From Gilliamella sp. wkB112 (GTDB lineage: Bacteria > Pseudomonadota > Gammaproteobacteria > Enterobacterales > Orbaceae): 64,000 bases of DNA. Below the pieces are notes generated by a model, which did not search any database, was not told where the DNA came from, and worked only from the letters and a program-made list of their open reading frames with translations. This document shows positions 58,258 to 64,000 of this stretch, piece after piece. The position numbers and the translations under genes are program-made. Numbering within the stretch: position 1 is the first letter of the stretch; each line of letters starts with the position of its first letter. The DNA lies in NCBI RefSeq assembly GCF_001690685.1, contig NZ_LZGL01000005.1:1-64000 (forward strand), read 5' to 3'.

Positions 58258-58686
58258 TTATTTTAATACCAATAGAAGTAAATAAATCGATATTGCTATT
58301 GTTACGATCCATAAAAAAGCAGAGATTAACCATGCTCGTGATTTTTGATTACCCTGATTTAAAGATGCTATTTTAGTTGTTGAATTAAACCATAGTATTG
58401 AGTGTAATAAAGCAATTAATAGTGCCAAACTATTGAGCGCAACAACAATTGGATTATGTAAAAAAAAGATAAAGCGATAAAATTCATCTTGCCCCATTGC
58501 ATTGGTGTACATGCAAATAACGCCAAACATTAACACTAGGCTCACCCAAATCATAGCAAATGGAATTAACCTTCGCATGATAATAATCAACCGTAAGGAC
58601 TTTGTTTCGGGTTGAAGAATATTAAGGTTATTACAATTACCTTGATAATCACTAATTGGATATTTATCATTATTTTTTGGATTCAT
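58258..58686 (-). CDS. FrdC-like fumarate reductase membrane anchor
   Basis: 142 residues from the ATG at 58686 (a TGAGAG SD just upstream); the frame is open to an ATG at 58725. After a hydrophilic N-terminal tail come three membrane segments. FFLHNPIVVALNSLALLIALLHSILWF aligns with FrdC [26 protein letters not shown] (compared in pieces), keeping the His in the third helix region. In the first helix IIIMRRLIPFAMIWVS aligns with FYMLREGTAVPAVWFS, placing Arg where E. coli has Glu29, a residue needed for menaquinol oxidation. No frdA or frdB precedes it. Confidence 0.72.
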   Translation of the reverse strand: MNPKNNDKYPISDYQGNCNNLNILQPETKSLRLIIIMRRLIPFAMIWVSLVLMFGVICMYTNAMGQDEFYRFIFFLHNPIVVALNSLALLIALLHSILWFNSTTKIASLNQGNQKSRAWLISAFLWIVTIAISIYLLLLVLK

Positions 58687-58863
58687 AAATCTCTCAATGT
58701 TACTTTTATATTTGTGCAACTTCATTCATGGCTAAAGGTTAGTATTGCACTTACATTGTAGTGGTAAACCTATTTTAGGTTGCTAAATTAAATCGCGTAA
58801 TAATATCGGTTTTTAATAATATAAAGCTTCGCATAATGTGCGTCATATTTTATTTTGTGTATA

Positions 58864-58869
58864 TATAAT
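58864..58869 (+). promoter_or_regulatory. Candidate -10 box upstream of the Cascade operon
   Basis: TATAAT preceded by TGTGTATA, about 70 bp upstream of casA. No good -35 hexamer is seen at 17 bp. The 200-bp region is AT-rich and also serves the divergent frdC-like gene. Confidence 0.4.
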
Positions 58870-58938
58870 AGATTTAAAATCAGTTATATTGATAAGCGGT
58901 ACCGATAAATTATTAGTTTTGTTCAAGGAGGAGTTAAC

Positions 58939-60459
58939 TTGTCTTCTTTATCTCTTTTAGATGAAAAATGGATCCCGGTGATTCATTTTGATGGTCATCA
59001 CAGCAAGATTAAACCCAGTGAGCTTATTGATGAAACTATTTCTGATATCGCTTACTTTCGTTCAGATTTTCAAGGCGCCGCCTACCAGTTTCTTATCGGT
59101 TTATTGCAAACTACCTTTTTTCCCGAAGATCACGATCAATGGCAGGAGTATTGGCGAGAAGGTATTGAACAATCTGAATTAGATAAGGCATTTACTCAAG
59201 CCAAATCAACAATGCAATTTGGTGTAACTAAACCTGCTTTTATGCAAGATTTTACTAAATTAGACGGTAATACCGTTGCCATATTCTCCTTACTTGTAGA
59301 AGCGCCGGGTGAAAATGCTATAAAGAAAAATACCGATCACTTTATCAAACGTGACTTTGTTAAAGCAATCTGCGCCCATTGTGCGGTAATTAGCTTATTT
59401 ACCTTACAAACAAATGCTCCCTCTGGTGGGCAAGGGCATCGTGTCAGTTTGCGTGGCGGTGGGCCTATCACCACCTTAATCATGCCTGCATTAAATACCG
59501 CAACACCATTATGGAAAAAGCTATGGTTAAACGTTATGCCACTCGACAAAAAAGAGAGACCCTCTAAATTTGATGAATTGGTTTTTCCGTGGTTAGCACC
59601 AACCCAAACCAGTGAGCCACCCAAAAATCTGAGCGTCTTTCCTTTGCAAGCAAATTATTGCCAAGCTTTTTGGGGGATGCCGCGTCGAATTGAACTTGAT
59701 TTTGAGCATACCGAGCAAGGTCACTGTGATTTATGTGGTGAAGCTTCATCGCAACTCATTAAACAGTATCAAACTAAAAATTATGGTATTCAATATCAAG
59801 ACTGGATACACCCCTTAACTCCTTATCGTAAAGATAATAAAACAGGTGCATCAATACCCATTAAAGGGCAGCCGGGAGGGTTAGCCTACCGTGATTGGCT
59901 GGGTATGGTAATAAACACTAATGATACTCAATCGGCAGAAATTGTAAGCGCGCATTATCAGCGTAGGTTTAAATCAACCGAAAAATTTGGATTATGGTGT
60001 TTTGGTTATGATTTTGACAATATGAAGGCTCGTTGCTGGTATGAACACGCTTTTCCTGTCATTCCTGCTTTAGCTGAGCCTGACAGTGATTTAGAAGATC
60101 TCATTTCATTGTCGTTAGCACTGGCTAAAGATACCTTACCGCTATTACGCAAAGCTATGAGTGCAATAAATCGACAATCAAGCGCGGTAGATATGGCCTA
60201 CTGGCAAGAGACTGAACCAGCATTCTATCAATTTGTGAATCAACTTATTGAGGAAAAAGATAATGCTAATGGGCGGTTTACATGTTTATCTAATTGGGCT
60301 AAGAGCTTACGCAATTATATTACGCAAACTTTTGATAAAAACGCTTTTGCTAATCCAGATGAGCGAATAATTGCAGAAATTAAAATTAGTGCCAGAGATA
60401 AGTTACTCACTGATTTTAATAAACTTAAACAGGCTAAAAAGATAAAAGATGCCCAGTAG
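58939..60459 (+). CDS. casA: Cse1/CasA (Cas8e), large subunit of type I-E Cascade
   Basis: 506 residues (E. coli 502). The N-terminus SLLDEKWIPVIHFDG is typical of Cse1. It has an N-terminal alpha/beta domain with NTDHFIKR (L1-loop region), a zinc-type CDLCGE motif near residue 259 and a C-terminal four-helix bundle. It recognises the PAM and recruits Cas3. The start is TTG with a very strong AAGGAGG SD. First gene of casABCDE-cas1. Confidence 0.95.
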   Translation: MSSLSLLDEKWIPVIHFDGHHSKIKPSELIDETISDIAYFRSDFQGAAYQFLIGLLQTTFFPEDHDQWQEYWREGIEQSELDKAFTQAKSTMQFGVTKPAFMQDFTKLDGNTVAIFSLLVEAPGENAIKKNTDHFIKRDFVKAICAHCAVISLFTLQTNAPSGGQGHRVSLRGGGPITTLIMPALNTATPLWKKLWLNVMPLDKKERPSKFDELVFPWLAPTQTSEPPKNLSVFPLQANYCQAFWGMPRRIELDFEHTEQGHCDLCGEASSQLIKQYQTKNYGIQYQDWIHPLTPYRKDNKTGASIPIKGQPGGLAYRDWLGMVINTNDTQSAEIVSAHYQRRFKSTEKFGLWCFGYDFDNMKARCWYEHAFPVIPALAEPDSDLEDLISLSLALAKDTLPLLRKAMSAINRQSSAVDMAYWQETEPAFYQFVNQLIEEKDNANGRFTCLSNWAKSLRNYITQTFDKNAFANPDERIIAEIKISARDKLLTDFNKLKQAKKIKDAQ

Positions 60460-60485
60460 CATTGCTTGCAAATATGGAGAATAAC

Positions 60486-61103
60486 ATGTTAGATAATTTT
60501 ATCAAAAAGCAGATCATCTTAAATGAGAGCCATAAAAAGTGTATTAATGAGTGGTTTGCATTGTTACAACAACGGTCATACACATTTAATGGCAAAAGCT
60601 ATAATGGTTTAAAGTTACGTGCCGAGCTACGCCGCGCATCATCACTGGATGAGGTAAGGAGTCAGGAAGGCTACTGGATTTTAGCTGATATCTTTTTCGC
60701 AGAAGGTAGCGGTTTAGCGGAAAACACTGTTCATCATCAAGCTTTAACGCTGTTTGTAGCGGTGGTGATTTATGCCAAAGCCAATAATAGCAATGCCCCC
60801 TTTGCTTCTCAACTGAGTGAAAAAGTGCGAGGTGGTGAACGTAACTTTTTATCTAAGCTCCGTTTTGAGCAACTTGTAAATAGTGAAACGGATGAAGAGT
60901 TTTGTCGTCGTTTAATTCGTGCCGTTAAATTACGCGGAGCCAATGGCGTAAACCTTTTTTCGTTAGCTGATAGTGTTTTTTTATGGGTACAAGAGAGGCA
61001 TGATCGTCTACATGATTTACCCGCCAATTCCGATCCGTTTAAACGTAATTCTGTTCGCTGGGCAAAGGATTACTACTCGACTAAAAAAACTTCTAAGGAA
61101 TAA
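60486..61103 (+). CDS. casB: Cse2/CasB (Cas11), small subunit of type I-E Cascade
   Basis: 205 residues from the ATG at 60486, which has TGGAGA 5 nt upstream; an ATG at 60474 and a TTG at 60462 are in frame but lack an SD. Mostly helical with many basic residues (LRAELRRASSLDEVR and RGGERNFLSKLRFEQLV). Two Cse2 copies in Cascade stabilise the crRNA and target strands. Its stop TAA overlaps the frame of casC. Confidence 0.92.
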   Translation: MLDNFIKKQIILNESHKKCINEWFALLQQRSYTFNGKSYNGLKLRAELRRASSLDEVRSQEGYWILADIFFAEGSGLAENTVHHQALTLFVAVVIYAKANNSNAPFASQLSEKVRGGERNFLSKLRFEQLVNSETDEEFCRRLIRAVKLRGANGVNLFSLADSVFLWVQERHDRLHDLPANSDPFKRNSVRWAKDYYSTKKTSKE

Positions 61104-61108
61104 TGACT

Positions 61109-62173
61109 ATGACAACATTTATTCAATTACATTTGTTAACTGCTTATGCACCGTCTAATTTAAATCGTGATGATCTTGGACGCCCCAAAACGGCCAAAAT
61201 GGGGAATAGTGATCGCTTACGTATTTCCTCACAGAGTTTAAAAAGAGCGTGGCGAACATCAGACACTTTTTATCAGGCATTAAGTGACCATATTGGTACT
61301 CGTTCACGACGTTTTGCCAGAGAGTGGGTGTATACACCAATGCATGATCAAGGTATTTCCGATAAAATTGCTATGGCGAGTGCGGCAAAAATAGCTAGCC
61401 AGTTTGGTAAAGTTAAAAATGAAAAAACACCAAAAGATCCGCTAGCCAATTTGGAGATCGAACAACTGGTACATATCAGTAATGCTGAACAACAAGCGAT
61501 TGATAAGTTAGTGAAACAGTTAATTAGTGATAAACGTGAGCCAACCGATGCCGAAGTTAAGTTATTACGTAAAGATAATAGTAGTATTGATATTGCGCTA
61601 TTTGGGCGAATGTTAGCAGATAATCCAGCATTTAATGTTGAAGCCGCTTGTCAAGTATCTCATGCTTTAGGCGTAAGTACCGTAACAATTGAGGATGATT
61701 TTTTCACCGCAGTTGATGATTTAAATACCAATGAGGAAGATGCTGGTTCGGGTCATTTAGGTGAACGAGGATTTGCATCAGCATTGTTTTATACTTACAT
61801 CTGCATTAGTCGCGATTTACTACTGGATAATTTAAATGGTGATGAAGCGCTGGTTGAGAAAACGCTCAAAGCGTTAACCGAAGCCGCGAGTAAAGTTGCG
61901 CCAAGTGGAATGCAAAACAGTTTTGCTTCGCGTGCTTATACCTCTTATTTACTGATTGAAAAAGGTTCTGCTCAACCACGTTCTTTAGCGGTTGCTTACT
62001 TTAAACCGATTCGTAGTGAAGATATGGTGAAAGATGCAATTGAACGTTTTGAGCAACAACTTGATAAGTTTGACCAAGTCTATGGTCAATGCGCCGATAG
62101 CCGTTATAAACTTAACACTGAAACTGGAGAAGGAACCTTCGCTGAGGCATTAGATTTTGTTGCACAAAAATAG
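61109..62173 (+). CDS. casC: Cas7e/CasC, backbone subunit of type I-E Cascade
   Basis: 354 residues from the ATG at 61109, which has AAGGA at 9 nt. An ATG at 61103 overlapping the casB stop is the alternative. The N-terminus TTFIQLHLLTAYAPSNLNRDDLGRPKTA and RISSQSLKRAWR match Cas7e. Six copies form the helical backbone that binds crRNA. Normal length for the family (E. coli 363). Confidence 0.95.
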   Translation: MTTFIQLHLLTAYAPSNLNRDDLGRPKTAKMGNSDRLRISSQSLKRAWRTSDTFYQALSDHIGTRSRRFAREWVYTPMHDQGISDKIAMASAAKIASQFGKVKNEKTPKDPLANLEIEQLVHISNAEQQAIDKLVKQLISDKREPTDAEVKLLRKDNSSIDIALFGRMLADNPAFNVEAACQVSHALGVSTVTIEDDFFTAVDDLNTNEEDAGSGHLGERGFASALFYTYICISRDLLLDNLNGDEALVEKTLKALTEAASKVAPSGMQNSFASRAYTSYLLIEKGSAQPRSLAVAYFKPIRSEDMVKDAIERFEQQLDKFDQVYGQCADSRYKLNTETGEGTFAEALDFVAQK

Positions 62174-62185
62174 GGAGTTTTAAAG

Positions 62186-62917
62186 ATGACCAAACATCTT
62201 ATTTTTCAGATTTATGCGCCATTTACCTCATGGGGCGAGCCTGCTGTCGGTGAGGTTAGGCATAGCAACGTTATTCCTTCGCGTTCGGCATTATTAGGGT
62301 TAGTTGCCGCCGCATTAGGCATTCGCAGAGATGATAGTCAACTTGATAACTTTAATTGTCATTATCACTTTGCTATTCGACCCTTTATTAGTCAATGTAG
62401 CTGGTTTAGCGATTTTCATACGCTACAAGTGCCAAAAGCTAATAAAAAACAGTATTTGGCTACCCGATTTGATGAGCTACGGCGTGATCCTCAAGAGTTA
62501 GAAACCTTACTTTCTCGGCGTGAGTATTACAATGATGTTTATTATCAAATTGTGATGACCGAAACTGAAAATGCGCCTTATCTGGTTATGGACATAAAGC
62601 AGGCGTTATTAACGCCTACCTTCCCGTTGTACATTGGTCGCAAAAATTCACCATTAGCCTTACCTTTATCACCAGTTATCTTTGAAGGATCACTTTCTGA
62701 GGCATTTATTTTTGCGGATCAACACTATCAGCAATATCCTTCAATTAGTCTTTTATTGGATGAAAAAGCTAGTGAATATTATTGGGAAAATGCCGGTCAA
62801 GATGCCACATTGGTAGTGAAAAAAATCCAACTTCGCTACGATCAGCCAATAAACCGGAAACGTTGGCAATTTGAATCGCGGTTGCAATATTCAGGATATT
62901 TAACAGGGAGCGAATAG
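62186..62917 (+). CDS. casD: Cas5e/CasD, crRNA 5'-handle subunit
   Basis: 243 residues, RAMP fold. FQIYAPFTSWGEPAVGEVR and SRSALLGLVAAALGIRRDD are conserved Cas5e motifs; IGRKNSPLALPLSPVI follows in the second half. Cas5e binds the 5' end of crRNA and caps the Cascade backbone. The stop is directly followed by the casE start. Confidence 0.95.
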   Translation: MTKHLIFQIYAPFTSWGEPAVGEVRHSNVIPSRSALLGLVAAALGIRRDDSQLDNFNCHYHFAIRPFISQCSWFSDFHTLQVPKANKKQYLATRFDELRRDPQELETLLSRREYYNDVYYQIVMTETENAPYLVMDIKQALLTPTFPLYIGRKNSPLALPLSPVIFEGSLSEAFIFADQHYQQYPSISLLLDEKASEYYWENAGQDATLVVKKIQLRYDQPINRKRWQFESRLQYSGYLTGSE

Positions 62918-63589
62918 ATGTATTTTTCTCGAATTACACTTAAATTAGAGTGTCTTCCTTACGCCATGCAAAAGAAAATCCACAGTATGAAACAATACGC
63001 CATTCATCAATGGTTATGGCAACTGTTTCCTAATGAGGAGAAAAGACCATTCCTTTTTCGTGAACTTCAGTCAGGTAGAAATCAGCAATATTACCTATTA
63101 TCTGAGGTTGCACCACTTACTCAGCATGAACTATTCTTGATTGAGAGTAAACCCTACTCACCACAATTAACAGAAGGTATGGAGTTAACTTTTTCGTTAA
63201 GGGCAAATCCGGTTATTTGCAAACAGGGTAAACGTTATGATGTGATGATGAATGCCAAATATTTAGCAAAAAAACAGGGTTTATCTACGGCGGAAGTCAA
63301 AATTAATCAAGACCAAGCTGCAATTGATTGGTTAGTTAAACAAGGTAAACAAAGAGGATTCTCCCTATTACAAGATGCTAATGGGCAAATTAGTTGTCAA
63401 GTTATGGATTATTTTCAACATCAATTTATCAAGAAAAAAGAACTAAAACCTATCAATTACAGCAGCGTTGATTTTGAAGGTATTTTGAAGGTTACCGATC
63501 CCAATCTTTTTTTAGAAACGATCTATCATGGCATCGGTAAAAGTAGAGGGTTTGGTTGTGGTCTATTCTTAATTAAACGCCATTCATAG
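62918..63589 (+). CDS. casE: Cas6e/CasE, pre-crRNA endoribonuclease
   Basis: 223 residues. The catalytic His of E. coli Cas6e (His20) aligns with His30 in YAIHQWLWQLFPN. FSLRANPVICKQGKR and the C-terminal glycine-rich GIGKSRGFGCGLFLIK loop are conserved. The last part VDFEGILKVTDP fits the second ferredoxin fold. It cuts the repeat RNA hairpin seen in the array at 47.2 kb. Confidence 0.95.
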   Translation: MYFSRITLKLECLPYAMQKKIHSMKQYAIHQWLWQLFPNEEKRPFLFRELQSGRNQQYYLLSEVAPLTQHELFLIESKPYSPQLTEGMELTFSLRANPVICKQGKRYDVMMNAKYLAKKQGLSTAEVKINQDQAAIDWLVKQGKQRGFSLLQDANGQISCQVMDYFQHQFIKKKELKPINYSSVDFEGILKVTDPNLFLETIYHGIGKSRGFGCGLFLIKRHS

Positions 63590-63598
63590 GTAAGTGAT

Positions 63599-64000
63599 AT
63601 GGTTTATATTCCTTTAAACCCGATCCCGTTAAAAGATAGAACATCAATGATATTTTTACAGTATGGTCAAATTGATGTTATCGATGGAGCGTTTGTTTTA
63701 GTCGATAAAAATGGCATTAGAACTCATATCCCTGTCGGCTCTATTGCCTGTATTATGCTAGAGCCAGGTACCCGAGTTTCCCATGCGGCTATAAAATTAG
63801 CCGCCACTGTCGGCACTTTACTTGTTTGGGTCGGTGAAGCAGGAGTTAGAATGTACTCATCGGGGCAACCTGGAGGGGCAAGATCCGATAAACTCCTCTA
63901 TCAAGCAAAGTTGGCGTTGGATGATGATTTGCGTTTAAAGGTAGTAAAAAAGATGTTTGAATTACGTTTTGGTGAACCCGCCCCAAGTCGCCGTTCTATT
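63599..64000 (+). CDS. cas1: Cas1e, CRISPR integrase (partial; runs off the window)
   Basis: The first 134 residues of type I-E Cas1: PLNPIPLKDRTSMIFLQYGQIDVIDG, CIMLEPGTRVSHAAIKLAA, VGEAGVRMYSSGQPGGARSDKLLYQAKLALD and ELRFGEPAPSRRS, each almost identical to E. coli Cas1. The catalytic Glu (E. coli 141) lies beyond the window end. An AGG-containing SD precedes the ATG. It starts 9 bp after casE. Cas2 is expected next. It inserts new spacers. Confidence 0.94.
   Translation, partial: MVYIPLNPIPLKDRTSMIFLQYGQIDVIDGAFVLVDKNGIRTHIPVGSIACIMLEPGTRVSHAAIKLAATVGTLLVWVGEAGVRMYSSGQPGGARSDKLLYQAKLALDDDLRLKVVKKMFELRFGEPAPSRRSI

Overview
The window is AT-rich, gene-dense bacterial chromosome. Its protein families and gene pairs are gammaproteobacterial: maoP next to yifB, znuA divergent from znuCB, tolB-pal-cpoB, aspS-nudB, yajC-secD-secF and yejABEF. 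Very low GC in intergenic DNA, TTG/GTG starts and E. coli-like but diverged proteins would fit an Orbaceae-type insect-gut symbiont (Gilliamella/Frischella relatives). That genus-level guess is inference; no 16S gene is present to test it.

Layout. 0-0.2 kb: tRNA-Asp and tRNA-Trp, probably the distal end of an rRNA operon just upstream. 0.3-9.6 kb: maoP, yifB/comM, the zinc transporter znuCB/znuA around a clear Zur operator, then mepM, mrcB (PBP1b) and mutM. 10-13 kb: the Tol-Pal genes tolB, pal and cpoB (without tolQRA), then tRNA-Lys. 13-16 kb: pepT and an AbgT-family transporter on the minus strand. 16.4-21.3 kb: a three-gene operon for the oxidative branch from oxaloacetate and acetyl-CoA to 2-oxoglutarate (mitochondrial-type aconitase, isocitrate dehydrogenase with NAD-type residues, citrate synthase). 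21.5-35 kb: murJ, two tandem unknown membrane paralogs, dusC, moeB, aspS, nudB, a small secreted protein, ubiD, a Sel1-repeat protein and ppc. 35.5-41.5 kb: nuoJKLMN, the membrane arm of complex I, with nuoA-I not in the window. 41.6-45 kb: yajC-secD-secF and tRNA-Ala. 45.1-50.7 kb: an accessory stretch with a small zinc-ribbon protein, a frameshifted chorismate-mutase-like gene, a ClbS/DUF1706 protein, a small HhH-like protein, a two-spacer type I-E CRISPR array, cas3 and a GNAT acetyltransferase. 51-57 kb: the yejABEF peptide ABC transporter. 57.9-58.7 kb: frdC/frdD-like membrane anchors without frdAB. 58.9-64 kb: the type I-E Cascade operon casABCDE followed by cas1, cut by the window end.

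Three themes stand out. First, two sets of respiratory membrane subunits (nuoJKLMN and frdCD) lack neighbouring catalytic partners. Several residues known to be needed for proton or quinone chemistry in the E. coli proteins are replaced in them. Second, the type I-E CRISPR system is split: cas3 and a tiny array lie on the minus strand about 9 kb from the plus-strand Cascade-cas1 operon, with a peptide transporter and the frdCD-like pair between. Third, a short intergenic element of about 40 bp recurs at least six times and matches no family I recognise. All residue-level comparisons use remembered E. coli reference sequences and should be checked by alignment.
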